From assembly GCA_032164295.1 (NCBI GenBank), contig JAJHTX010000003.1, forward strand, positions 3,410,001 through 3,474,000: DNA of 64,000 nucleotides. Direction: 5' to 3'. Positions 32,519-42,419 of this stretch are shown here, piece by piece. Source of the DNA: Inonotus obliquus (taxonomy: Eukaryota; Basidiomycota; Agaricomycetes; Hymenochaetales; Hymenochaetaceae). Position numbers and translations under genes: made by a program. Below the pieces are notes generated by a model. It ran no database searches. It was not told the DNA's origin and saw only the letters and a list, made by a program, of their open reading frames with translations. Position 1 is the stretch's first letter; each line of letters opens with the position of its first letter.

Positions 32519-34132
32519 ATGGAGAACCAAGCATCAACATCGTCGGGTGGCATGGATGAGGGGATGAATAACGCATTAATTGGCTATCGTAATGTAAGTT
32601 TCCGTGGCGAATTGGATCAGTCTCGCGTACTTATGTGCTGCATGTAGAAAATGAGGGAGCACGAGGCGAGCAGCGAGAGCCTCAAGAACTGTGAGAATCG
32701 ATCAATTTTCATACCGCATTGTCTCTGCTGAAACTGAAATAACGATTAGTACGATTCTCACTTAAGGATCTGGAGAAAGACTTTGAGAAGACGGAGGATG
32801 ATATCAAGGCCGTACAATCTGTCGGCCAAATCATAGGAGAGGTTATGAAACAGTTAGATGACGAACGATGTACGTCTACAACTTGTTCGCTAGCAGAGCT
32901 CGAAGGCTAATTATCATCAATATGAAGTCATCGTCAAAGCATCCTCTGGTCCTCGTTATGTCGTTTCCTTCAGACCTGCCCTGCCAGTCGCGAAGCTCAA
33001 AGCTGGAACACGCGTTAGCTTAGACATGACGACATTAACAATCATGCGAATCCTTCCTCGCGAAGTGGATCCATTGGTATACAAGATGAGTCTTGAAGAC
33101 CCGGGAGGAGTGACGTTTGCTGGTATTGGTGGTCTGGGAGAGCAAGTTCGAGAACTTCGCGAAGTACGTTCGTCTATGGCATCGTAACCCAACCCGCATA
33201 CCTAACGTTATACTTGAAGGTGATTGAACTCCCTCTAATGAACCCTGAACTCTTCCTCCGAGTCGGTATCCAGCCACCGAAAGGTGTCCTACTCTACGGT
33301 CCACCAGGAACAGGCAAAACCCTTCTGGCTCGCGCCGTAGCCGCTACAATCGACACTAAATTCCTGAAAGTCGTTTCTTCCGCCATCGTAGACAAGTATA
33401 TCGGCGAGTCTGCGCGTGTTGTTCGTGAAATGTTCGGATACGCTAAAGAGAATGAGCCATGTATTATCTTCATGGACGAGATTGATGCCATTGGAGCGAG
33501 GAGGTTTAGTGAAGGGACGAGTGCGGATAGGGAGATCCATAGGACGCTGATGGAGGTAAATTCCTCATCTCACCACTTTGGTCTGATCCTCAGAGTGCTG
33601 ATCGACAACGCGTCTTAGCTCCTAAACCAAATGGACGGCTTCGACAGCCTGGGTAAAACCAAACTCATCATGGCCACCAACCGACCAGATACACTCGACC
33701 CCGCTCTCCTCCGACCCGGTCGTCTCGATAGAAAAATCGAGATTCCACTCCCTAACGAACAAGGACGTCTTGAAATTCTAAAAATTCACGCTGGTCCGGT
33801 TAATAAAGGGAAGGATATTGATTACGAGGCTATTGTGAAGTTATCGGATGGGTTCAATGGAGCGGATTTGAGGAATGTGGTTACTGAATCTGGGATGTTT
33901 GCTATCCGTGAGGATCGGTGAGTCGTCTAACCGCTTGATGAGTAGGATAAAGTTGCTCATTTGGATGAATGATGTAGAGAGTATATTACACAAGAAGATC
34001 TCACGAAAGCCGCGCGGAAGGTCGGAGAGGCGAAGAAGCATGAAAGTAAGTACTATTCGTTTATATCGTCTGTTGATCTGACCTTGCACGTTCTCTACTT
34101 CTATAGCCAAACTAGAGTACCAGGCAGCCTGA
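32519..34132 (+). CDS. RPT4: 26S proteasome regulatory ATPase Rpt4 (PSMC6)
   Basis: Eight exons (32519-32593, 32648-32690, 32750-32869, 32928-33163, 33220-33555, 33619-33917, 33978-34045, 34107-34132) give exactly 400 aa in frame. It contains an N-terminal coiled coil, an OB-fold region ([35 protein letters not shown]), Walker A GPPGTGKT, Walker [13 protein letters not shown], a second region of homology [18 protein letters not shown] and the C-terminal [11 protein letters not shown]. The [10 protein letters not shown] and PREVDPLVY motifs separate Rpt4 from the other five Rpt subunits. It is one of the six AAA+ subunits that unfold substrates in the 19S base. The gene looks complete and ordinary. 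Confidence 0.97.
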
Positions 34133-34959
34133 TGACGTATCATCTTATCTTGTACGCTTCTCTGCAGCATTAACTTAAGGATTGTAATGCATTCATCATA
34201 AAGAACCCTACGGGTCGCCTCATTATTGCAAGATGATAAGTGCGTTGACCGTTTGACCCTCGACCTCTGCGCCATCGCTCTGTGTATCATAGATCAAATA
34301 CCGTCGGAATTGGTATGGTAAGCGAAGCCATATTACAGCAGCCGAAATCGGAATAGAACGAATAGAACTTGAACTGATTTGAACGTGGGTGCACAAACGA
34401 AATATACATTGCATGTTATGAACAGAAGCGCAGGCAAGTCGTTGATACAGTAGGGTTATGTACATTACAGAGGCATCGCTACAACAGTCTAAGATTCCGG
34501 GCTGGGTATCACAGTAATATACGCGTCGATGGAAGAATAGTCGCAAAGTGCAAGGGTGAAAGGTCGAAAGGGCTGAAAGCTCTCGAGAGGGATGGCGAGT
34601 ATACGCGAATGAACTACCGGACTGTAAGGTACGATTACTAGCGTGCATCAAGCACGCCGATGGTCTAAGGTTCGAAACGAAACGAATGCGAATGAATACA
34701 AGGGGAGGAGAGTTGAAATAGTAATGATACATGTGAATTAAGTTCCTTCCTTTGGAATGCAGCGAATGGTTGTGAGAAGCTGAATCGAAAGAAGAGATTG
34801 AATGTCGTTTGGAGTAGTAGCTTTGCGATTTGATACACGTCGAAATGCGTCTTAGAGCAGTTGGAAATCGAAAGAATGGAGTTGTTTATCTGAATCTCGA
34901 AGGAAATGACTCGGTCGTTCTGGGTATATGCGTAGAAAGTTGCGACGCCAAGAGAGGAA
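34133..34959. other. Intergenic stretch between convergent RPT4 and C2H2 gene
   Basis: 3' flanks of two convergent genes. A long open frame (34223-34732, minus) has no domain and low coding character, and is taken as chance. Nothing else seen. Confidence 0.5.
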
Positions 34960-35886
34960 TTAACAGATGGTATAGCCAGGAGGTCTCTTGCAACCAGTCG
35001 CCTTGTTGTCCAGGTGCCTTTTCAGGGAGTCCTTCCTGGCAAATCCCTTGCCGCACTTAGGATTAGGGCACGGCCAGTCTGACTGCGATACAAAGTGCGA
35101 GCGCTGGTGACGAAGGAAATCTGGCAGACGCTGAGTGTGCTGGACCCAGGGACAGTGCGGGCATTTCCAGGGATTATCGGAATTCATCATAGCTTGAAGA
35201 AGCTCTGCTGTGGTGCTAGAAGGGTTACTGCCGATAGATGCGATTGAAGAGACAGTAGCAACTGAGGAAGCAGAGTCCGAGCGGCAGAGCTTCTTGCGCG
35301 GGTTGTTTCCTTTTGATCCCTTTCCGCGCTTGCGCTTGTTGCCACCAGTAGCCGACCTTGTCACAATCCGAAGTTTCTTTGTCGCTGTTTCAGTTCCATA
35401 GTCGGACTCCGTTTCAGAATCGCCAGTAGCCGAAGACAGACTATCATCATGACCACTGTCACTGACAAGGGATGGGGTTGACAGAGTGGAGACAGGAGTA
35501 GGCGGAGGGGCACAGGGTGTCATCTCCAAAGTTTCCTCCTCCTTTCCCTGTATCTTCGGTTCCTCTTCAGGGTACTCGAGATTTTCCTCCCCGAGATCAG
35601 GCGTAAGCGCAGGCAAAGGATCAGGTTCAGACTCATTGAACAGTTCGAGTCCACGCGCTAGAAGCTCTTCCCACTCCTTGTCGTCAAAGTAGTGTATATG
35701 CTCTTTAGGGCAGTAACGCTCCTCAATAGCCGTCTCGTGGGCTTCATTGCAGATCATCCCAGACGAGCAGTATGAGCGAGGATAGCAGAAAGAGGAGAAG
35801 TCGGAAGCCGCAGAATGTAAGACTCCAAGCATTTTCTTTCCTAGGTCGTTGGCAAAGTTGACGATGTGACTGGCAGTGCCACTCAA
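34960..35886 (-). CDS. C2H2 zinc-finger protein (putative transcription factor)
   Basis: The open frame of about 308 codons ends in two finger-like units: CPHCPWVQHTQRLPDFLRHQ and CPNPKCGKGFARKDSLKRHL. The second is a good C2H2 finger; the first is degenerate in spacing. Before them lie a basic stretch (KKLRIVTRSATGGNKRKRGK, likely nuclear localisation) and acidic/Ser-rich low-complexity sequence. The frame begins after a possible acceptor (catatag|TTTGAG near 35887) with no ATG, so a first exon probably lies in 35890-36150 and was not placed. Targets are unknown. It borders the large transposon block at 36350. Confidence 0.75.
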   Translation of the reverse strand: MSGTASHIVNFANDLGKKMLGVLHSAASDFSSFCYPRSYCSSGMICNEAHETAIEERYCPKEHIHYFDDKEWEELLARGLELFNESEPDPLPALTPDLGEENLEYPEEEPKIQGKEEETLEMTPCAPPPTPVSTLSTPSLVSDSGHDDSLSSATGDSETESDYGTETATKKLRIVTRSATGGNKRKRGKGSKGNNPRKKLCRSDSASSVATVSSIASIGSNPSSTTAELLQAMMNSDNPWKCPHCPWVQHTQRLPDFLRHQRSHFVSQSDWPCPNPKCGKGFARKDSLKRHLDNKATGCKRPPGYTIC

Positions 35887-36689
35887 ACTATATGCGAATG
35901 TAGCACAGCATTCAAAACTAAGTTAGTTCTTCGCAGAGGATGGATTGAATCAAGTAACATACCTTGGCTCGTCGACAAAAGATTGTCCAGGTCCACGAAG
36001 CCCCTATTCTGTTGCTCACGGCTACAAAGGAGAATGTCGCGACGACGCTATCTGAGGGAAGACAAGCAAGTGAGAACAGGAGCATCGTGGACGGCATCTC
36101 CGCTTACCCAGGTTCTCTAAGAGCAGACCGTCGAGCCTCAGTGCGTTCGGATTCCAGATGGCGGGTGGAGATGGTAGAAGTATAAGGTAAAGAAGAGTTT
36201 CGCGCCGAACAACCCCAGTCACGATTAAGACGCGCTGCCGTGTTCAATCTCCGCAGTCAGCGTGCAAACTCCGCTTCAACTCTATTGGCTAAACAGAAGG
36301 AATGACACGTGATGTAAGCATCACAAGACAACAACCGAGTAACTGAGGATGGGGTCTGGCACGGCCCTAGTAACCGACGTGACAACTAATTTCACTTCGG
36401 AGTCCGAAAATTACCCAAATATAGTAAGTGGTACCTGGCACGGCCTATGTAATTTCCATGACATTCCCACGGTCCCTTCCATGGCTAAGCGGCGATCGAC
36501 ACAGATTCACCTGTTCCACTTTTTGTTTTGAGATTCGAGGGCCCGTCCTCCCTTCCACAACTTTACAAAAAATCTGAAAAAATGTCCAAAAATTATTTTT
36601 CGACACTCTGAACAAGGTGGTAAGAAAAATTACAAAAACTGTCCAACAGATTCCAAGATACGGCGATTTTTGACACATATATAAATAAC

Positions 36690-37760
36690 TATGACACTTC
36701 TTAAGAATTTTTTTTTAACAAAATCTTTATTTTTCGTTAAGATTTATATATCTGAAAGAAATATGACAAGAAAGCCTGAATTCATTGAGCTAGGAAGCAT
36801 ATATGCTGCTGTGTCTACTGTATATGCTAATCTCTCCACCAGTATGTCGATTTTTTTCGCATATAGTTGACAGAACCACCCTAATACACACATACATCAT
36901 GTCCAAGCAGTTTTAAAGGAGTTTTATAAGTGTTTTCAGAGGAAGATATGGTCGTGCAAAAAAGCCAAAATAAGATCACGTGATACATAAGTGAAAATAG
37001 TTATGTATATTCTGCCTGAATATCACCTACAATCGATTCGGATTTGGTATATTTCACATCAGATAGTTATTCCAAGCCTTTTAATGTTGAAAGGAAGGGA
37101 CAAATAACTCAAATTCTGTGGAACTACATATTCAAGGGATTTAGTGGAGGACCGGAAAGTGGGACATGAAGATCGACGCGAGTTACTATAAATAGAAAGT
37201 ATTTAAAACTCCGCCCGGGAAAAAGTGGCACGGATTTTTTATAGGCCGTGCCAGGCACCATAGTAAGTCGTGTCGATCTCTGTGTCCCACTTTCCGTGTC
37301 ACACACAAATCCCTTGAGTACATGGTTTCACAGAATTCAGTCAAATTGTCCCCTCTCTCCAACCTACAAAGACATATTAAAACTAAAAGATGTCTACTAT
37401 TCCAAATCTAAGTCAATTGTACGTGATATTCGGTCAGAATATGCATCACTGATTTGCTTGTGTATCACGTGATCTTTTTTATGGGTTTTTTACATGGCCA
37501 CATTTTCCTCCAAAAACACACAAAACACACTTTTAAAACTGCTTGGGTACCATGTTTATGTATATTAGGATAGTCCTGCGAGCAATTTCCAAGAGAAAGC
37601 AACTTATTGGTGGAGATATCAGCAACTACTGTAGACTCAGCAGGGTATATGCACCCTAGCTCAATGAATTCATGCTTTCTCATCATACTTCTTTCACATA
37701 TATGAATCCTCGTAGAAATTAAAGATTTTGTAAAGAAAAAATTCTTTAGAAGTGTCTTGG
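36690..37760. repeat. Central long inverted repeat of the outer foldback element
   Basis: Left arm 36690-37188 and right arm 37262-37760 are inverted copies with scattered differences, for example ATTCATTGAGCTAG near 36781 and its complement near 37657. The centre (37189-37261) contains GCCGTGCCAGGCACC, a TIR-like motif of the same element. The region is AT-rich with no coding sequence. Confidence 0.8.
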
Positions 37761-38349
37761 TTGCTTGTATATGTTAATTCGGGGAGGCGCTGATCTGGTA
37801 GGATCGGCGTCTAGATCTGGTTGTTACCTCGAAAGAGGGGTTAATCCAAATCCACTATGCTACTATAGCTGTGGAATCAATAGCTACCTTAGGGGATGTG
37901 TTAAGCTCCGTCTAAAACAACTATCAACCAACTTCTGTAGCCTGCGGTCTAATACTATTATCGTAATGTTAGTTATACTGATAACTAAGTGATAACCTTA
38001 ACTGTCTGTACTAACACTTGTTGGACACGATAAGAGAGGTATGAGAGATCAATGCTTACCACACTTTGATCAATTAGCACTCAGGCTGACGATAGGGAGA
38101 GACAGTCTAGCTGCTATCCGTATTTTACCTAAGCTTCAACTCACACTGTTGATTAGCTTAAGGAGTGTCGCTCTCAAGTACTTATTGGGTTCTTAGTGCG
38201 GAGGTTGTTTATCGATCAACTGGAGACTTTCTGTGAGGTTTACTCTGAGTCTCTGGACTTGGATTAAACTGCTGGGTTGGCCCTACGATGGTGAAAGGAT
38301 TGTGCTGAAATTTTGATTCGATTAGGAACGCCGATCGAAACTACCCCGG

Positions 38350-39126
38350 ATGGGACCGGTTAATTTCACTGGCCGGAGACGATCAGGATCGACAGCGAGA
38401 AGCGGAGAACACGCGAATCTAATACAATCCGAAGCCGACGATCAAGAAGCATCGGCTAGCAACGCTAATCCCGACGATCACACTAAACCTTCGCAAACGA
38501 TGCAGCAAGTACAGCAGCCTCCAACGGCTTGCTATAAATGCAGAAGAGTGCGACAGATCATCGAAGACCTACACAAGATAATACTACGGGAGGCAACGGG
38601 CATGTTGACATATCATGTGTCCAGCGAACGAGCAACAGCTTATCGAGAATATCACAATCCCCCGGAGGTCGTTCGAAATCGCACGAGGTCAACAATAGCA
38701 ATGGATACGGCAATAGGCATGCAACCAAAGACGCACTGGACAATAGTAGGAATCCACGACATATTAGCACTCGAGTGCCCAAGCACATTCGTGGAGATCA
38801 GTGCAGACTATGTTACGAACCGCCGCTCACCGATAACAGCGGCATGGGTTGCAAACACACTCAGGGAACTATGGGCATACTGCAAAGCTATTCGACTACA
38901 AGGAGACCTATACCTAGGCTGGAGAATACCTTCGAACGATACTCGACGAAGTGTACGGCTACTCATCGCCATAGGCACATATGTTAAACCACCTTGGTTT
39001 CCCCACGATGATATCCGATGTCGAATCACACTTGACGGCCCCGAACAAGAGTCCCGAGGCGACAAGCAAATCACAGCCTTCATAGCCCCAGATGCTATGC
39101 AACGGAACCCCGACGGAATTCCTTAA
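38350..39126 (+). CDS. LTR (U3)-encoded protein, 258 aa, 5' LTR copy
   Basis: ATG lies 58 bp inside the LTR. The protein has a basic/polar N-terminus, a CxxC motif (Cys61, Cys64) followed by an amphipathic helix (RRVRQIIEDLHKIILREAT), then a mixed alpha/beta region with WTIVGIHDI, FVEISADY, AWVANTLRELWAY and LLIAIGTYVKPP. No known domain was recognised. A 259-aa diverged homologue sits at the same place in the solo LTR (52489-53268). Lying upstream of the LTR promoter, this 5' copy should not be transcribed from the element itself; the 3' LTR copy would be at the 3' end of the genomic RNA, comparable in position to retroviral U3 genes. The function is unknown. Confidence 0.7.
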   Translation: MGPVNFTGRRRSGSTARSGEHANLIQSEADDQEASASNANPDDHTKPSQTMQQVQQPPTACYKCRRVRQIIEDLHKIILREATGMLTYHVSSERATAYREYHNPPEVVRNRTRSTIAMDTAIGMQPKTHWTIVGIHDILALECPSTFVEISADYVTNRRSPITAAWVANTLRELWAYCKAIRLQGDLYLGWRIPSNDTRRSVRLLIAIGTYVKPPWFPHDDIRCRITLDGPEQESRGDKQITAFIAPDAMQRNPDGIP

Positions 39127-39206
39127 ATGCACGAGCAACTGCGGACGAGCGAACTCTAACTACGGCGCAGCCATGCAAAACCAATGGCATACGAACACGC
39201 ATTCAA

Positions 39207-39340
39207 TGACTCACTCACTGACTCACTCCATGCACAGGGCGCAGCACAAGGCCGACCCCGAGCATAGGTTTCAATTCAGTTCAAGTCAAGATGAGTCAAC
39301 GCCGAGTCATCATCCTGCACAGGGCGCAGTCGATGAGTCA
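39207..39340 (+). promoter_or_regulatory. Cluster of four TGASTCA (Gcn4/AP-1-type bZIP) sites in LTR U3
   Basis: TGACTCA at 39207-39213 and 39219-39225 and TGAGTCA at 39292-39298 and 39334-39340, all upstream of the TATA box at 39457. In fungi this 7-mer is the binding site of Gcn4/CPC1, which activates genes in amino-acid starvation. The same sites occur in the 3' LTR (offset 12,372). Confidence 0.6.
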
Positions 39341-39456
39341 ATCCGCAGCAGAACAATGGAATTACCAGACGAGTTTGGAAGCTAGAACAACGAATCAGAT
39401 CGAGAGTAGGAACTACGGAGCGTAGGAAGTGGTCCGTCCACAACATGAGGAAAAGG

Positions 39457-39464
39457 TATAAATA
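39457..39464 (+). promoter_or_regulatory. LTR TATA box
   Basis: TATAAATA, 27-34 bp before the predicted RNA start at about 39491. That start coincides with the first base of the segment complementary to the primer-binding position. The diverged solo LTR has TATAAATA at the equivalent place (52248-52241, minus). Confidence 0.75.
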
Positions 39465-39860
39465 GTTGTAGACTTAGACCGTAGCTCTCCATCTTTCTTT
39501 CGATCGTCTTGTACATCGAGTCCTCTTAGGCATCTAGCTTCTAATCTGAAGACCACCTAATCTGCTTAACCTCTCTTACTCTACGGCGTGGAACGATTGA
39601 TTAGTCGTCCACCGACTAGGGAAGCTTACGAACGGCAGTCGACACTGTCCTACTAGTCTGTCAACGAGGTTGAGGCCCGACTTGATCAGCTAAACGAAAA
39701 CGTCCGAGGCAACGCTTATTATACTTGGGAATCTGCCCTGCTTGTGAAAACCGAGTAGGCTCCGGAAACTCTTAGAAAAGCATCGCCGAACCCGTAACAC
39801 TGGTCTCAGTCCTACTGTGGTTACTGTATAGTCCCTTTAGGGCGAGCGTTTTCTAACATT

Positions 39861-39876
39861 CGATCGAAAGAAAGAT
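39861..39876 (+). other. Primer-binding position, complementary to the RNA 5' end (self-priming)
   Basis: CGATCGAAAGAAAGAT begins 2 nt after the 5' LTR. Its exact reverse complement ATCTTTCTTTCGATCG lies at 39491-39506, 27 bp after the TATA box. In Tf1/sushi-type chromoviruses the 5' end of the RNA folds back onto this place and is cut to prime cDNA synthesis. I recognise no tRNA 3'-end complement here. Confidence 0.8.
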
Positions 39877-40418
39877 CTCCTTCGGGAATCTCAGTAGATC
39901 AGTGTTATCGCTTTCTAACATACGAAGAAGGAAAGATCCACTCGCAATTGGGAGTGTAATAACCAACAGCGTCCAACGCTAGTGAAAGGTGCACGTCACT
40001 ACCGTTCTACAAATTACTCACATCATTATCAAATTAGCCACTGTTATTCTTTACTGGGCTTGCGTAGCAAACGTTAGTCAGGAAGAGTATCAGTTGTATT
40101 CACCCAACTTCGACTTGAGCAGTTGTAATTGCCAGCCACTCGTCGAAGAACCATTACCTGCAGTTCCTACACACGTAGTCGAGCTACAGTGAAACCAGCA
40201 CCGATACGATACACGATCAAGTGTCCCATCGCACATCGAATCGAGTACAAGTCTACTAGAGTCACCTTCATCGGAAGTCGACTGACTCGTAGCTAGTTGA
40301 AGACTGATTCAGAAGGAAACCTGGGCTTACAGGAGGAGAAAAGAATCTGACAACTACGAAGAACATTATCCAGGAAGGATACGAAGTCAACTAAAGAAGC
40401 CAATTCGCTTATCGATAT

Positions 40419-41300
40419 ATGCAACATCAACGACGTAGTAACGGTCGAAGCAACCTACCAAGAGGTCCACGCAACGACACACAAGAACAGCCAGAACGTC
40501 GAGGCAACAATCGAAACGCAAGACAAGCACGAGAGTTGACAAGGGAATACGAAACCCTAGCAAGGATTGCGACACTCGAAAGACAAGTGATCGCACAACA
40601 CAACAGACAAGAGTTATTGGAGATCCACGAGGAACAACGTCAAATCGAAATCGACGAAATCAAATTCTTAACGAGAAGAATTATAGCAGCCGTCGAAGGA
40701 CTCCAAGACAACGTTATCGCAGGAAGCACGCCAGCAAACTTACAGAGGTCTAATCTCCAGGCAGAGCAAACCGCTACAGGAGAAGGAGTTACAGTATCTG
40801 GACTAGCCAAGGATCTCGAGGAATTCGAGCAATCGACAAGACATCGATTCTTCGTCGAACGAACGTTAATCAACGGACTTGTTGATAGAACAAATCAGCT
40901 AGAAGAGCAGAACAAGAAGCTCGACGACCAGTACCAACAACTCACAGAGTTAATCGGAAATATCCAGAGAGAACACATCGAAACAACTCAACGCATTCAA
41001 GAAACACGCAACGAAATCCAAAGGTCATTGGAAAGTAACGAATCGATAGACTCAGGCGAAACGCACATCGAACAGTTCACCTTCATTCCACGTGAACAGA
41101 TCGAAGAAGTCTTGACAAGAATCCGTAACTTGACATTGGAAGAAGAACCCGCGACAGTATCAAGCGGCGTACAGACAAGCGTACCAATCGTTGAAACATT
41201 CGAAACAACTCTATTACCGATCAGACCACCTCGCGTAGTAGCATTTACCGACAATGGCAACACCTCCAACACCAGATCAACTACAAGCTCGGATCAATGA
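40419..41300 (+). CDS. Pre-gag coiled-coil ORF of the chromovirus, 293 aa
   Basis: Basic, Arg/Asn/Gln-rich N-terminus (MQHQRRSNGRSNLPRGPRND), then long heptad-like stretches (EYETLARIATLERQVIAQHN, DQYQQLTELIGNIQREHIE) predicting coiled coil, and an acidic C-terminus. It overlaps the start of gag by 47 nt in a different frame (gag is +1 relative to it). No known domain. It could be an RNA-binding or structural partner of Gag, or an N-terminal Gag part joined by +1 frameshifting or reinitiation. The gag ATG has A at -3 and G at +4, favouring separate initiation. Confidence 0.75.
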   Translation: MQHQRRSNGRSNLPRGPRNDTQEQPERRGNNRNARQARELTREYETLARIATLERQVIAQHNRQELLEIHEEQRQIEIDEIKFLTRRIIAAVEGLQDNVIAGSTPANLQRSNLQAEQTATGEGVTVSGLAKDLEEFEQSTRHRFFVERTLINGLVDRTNQLEEQNKKLDDQYQQLTELIGNIQREHIETTQRIQETRNEIQRSLESNESIDSGETHIEQFTFIPREQIEEVLTRIRNLTLEEEPATVSSGVQTSVPIVETFETTLLPIRPPRVVAFTDNGNTSNTRSTTSSDQ

Positions 41301-42369
41301 GCTTACTAGTCGAATGGCAAGATTGTCGATCAAACTACCAAAGTTTCTAGGCGCACGAGACGAAAGTATCGATCAATGGGTAGACAGGAGTGTGGCGAAA
41401 TTAGTGTCAAACGGAATTAAGGACGAGAAGGAAATTGCGAACGCGCTATTCCTAGCTATCGAGGGAGATGCATTCAATTGGTTCCTCGAAAAGCAACTCA
41501 CCGTATCATTCGACGCTACCACCGGAGCACTCAAAAGCTTACCTACCGTCGTAGATGCAGCAGGAGCGGTTGCGAAACCTCCTACCGCTATGTTCGCATC
41601 ACTCAGGGATATGATTCAATTCATTCGTACCAAAGCAGGCAAAACCGTTCCACAAGAACTCGAGGCCCTGAACAAGATATTCAATATCAAACAGGCCAGC
41701 AAACCTATCGAGAGTTACAATCACGCGTTCAGGCAACTACGAACGAAGATTGCAAGCACAGTGGACGAGAATACGATCAAGCACTGCTACATCAAAGGAT
41801 TGGATCAATGGCTTATCAATCGCGTACTCGCACACGACATGGAAGCATTCACGAAATTCGGTTACGAACAATGGATGGCAATAACGGAGCAATATGCAGT
41901 CATGAACAAGACAAAGGCTCAGCTCACGCAAGGAACATATCAACCACGGTATTCATTTCATGGACAACCGAGGTACGAGCAGCCTACGAGACTAGAAAGG
42001 GATCCGAACGCAATGGACATCGATGCAATCCGAGGCTTGCCGAAGAAGGGATCATCAGGATGTTACAATTGCGGAAGACAGGGTCACTATGCAAGCAAAT
42101 GCCCCGAACCGAGAAGATCACCTACGTCTAAAGGAGCACTAGGTAATCACCGCCAACATCGTCGACCAAACACGTCTAAAGGAGCACGTGGAAGATCGTC
42201 GAAGCATCACAAGAAGAATAGAAGAACCATGCACGCGAGAATTCAAGAAGCCGAATCCGAGGAAGAAGAAGACGACGATCATACGAACAAGCGAAACGTC
42301 AATCCCAAACCACGCGACCAGAAGCCTAACAAAGGAAAGGCTAAGGCACAAGGTCAGGGAAAAGACTAG
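41254..42369 (+). CDS. gag: Gag polyprotein of the chromovirus, 371 aa
   Basis: Retrotransposon Gag core at residues ~30-215 (IKLPKFLGARDESIDQWVDR, FNWFLEKQ, MIQFIRTKAG, IESYNHAFRQLRTKIAS, MAITEQYAVM), followed by a CCHC zinc knuckle CYNCGRQGHYASKC at residues ~270-283 and a long basic/acidic tail. It binds genomic RNA and forms the virus-like particle. The stop TAG (42367-42369) lies 3 nt after the slippery heptamer GGGAAAA, so Gag-Pol is predicted to form by -1 frameshifting. The upstream coiled-coil ORF overlaps its start. Confidence 0.92.
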   Translation: MATPPTPDQLQARINELTSRMARLSIKLPKFLGARDESIDQWVDRSVAKLVSNGIKDEKEIANALFLAIEGDAFNWFLEKQLTVSFDATTGALKSLPTVVDAAGAVAKPPTAMFASLRDMIQFIRTKAGKTVPQELEALNKIFNIKQASKPIESYNHAFRQLRTKIASTVDENTIKHCYIKGLDQWLINRVLAHDMEAFTKFGYEQWMAITEQYAVMNKTKAQLTQGTYQPRYSFHGQPRYEQPTRLERDPNAMDIDAIRGLPKKGSSGCYNCGRQGHYASKCPEPRRSPTSKGALGNHRQHRRPNTSKGARGRSSKHHKKNRRTMHARIQEAESEEEEDDDHTNKRNVNPKPRDQKPNKGKAKAQGQGKD

Positions 42370-42399
42370 CACCTCCGCTCAAGACTGCGAAGCGAGAGG
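42357..42399 (+). promoter_or_regulatory. Predicted -1 ribosomal frameshift signal between gag and pol
   Basis: Heptamer G GGA AAA (42357-42363) sits in the gag frame as X XXY YYZ, 3 nt before the gag stop. After a -1 slip, reading continues AGA CTA GCA and stays open into pol. Eight nt further on, CCTCCGCT (42372-42379) can pair with AGCG-A-GAGG (42391-42399, one bulged A) around an 11-nt loop, the usual spacing for a stimulatory stem. Confidence 0.75.
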
Positions 42400-42419
42400 G
42401 TAATAAGGATTGCGAAGAA

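Larger units (their letters stand above)
38292..39858 (+). repeat. 5' LTR of the chromovirus
   Basis: Starts TGAAAGGATTGTGC and ends TTTTCTAACA. From the TATA box position, U3 is about 38292-39490 and R/U5 about 39491-39858. U3 contains a 258-codon ORF and a cluster of TGASTCA sites. Length and compared sequence equal the 3' LTR. Confidence 0.95.

Noticed and set aside
34223..34732. 169-codon open frame on the minus strand
   Set aside because: Lies in the 3' flank of RPT4, has no domain and unlikely amino-acid composition (Cys/His/Tyr-rich by chance).
38538..38987. Alternative-frame ORF overlapping the LTR ORF (149 codons)
   Set aside because: Composition is that of a shifted frame. I saw no counterpart in the solo LTR, whereas the main-frame protein is conserved.
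39859..39885. tRNA-type primer-binding site after the 5' LTR
   Set aside because: I recognise no tRNA 3'-end complement here, while the 16-nt perfect match to the predicted RNA 5' end is far better explained by self-priming.
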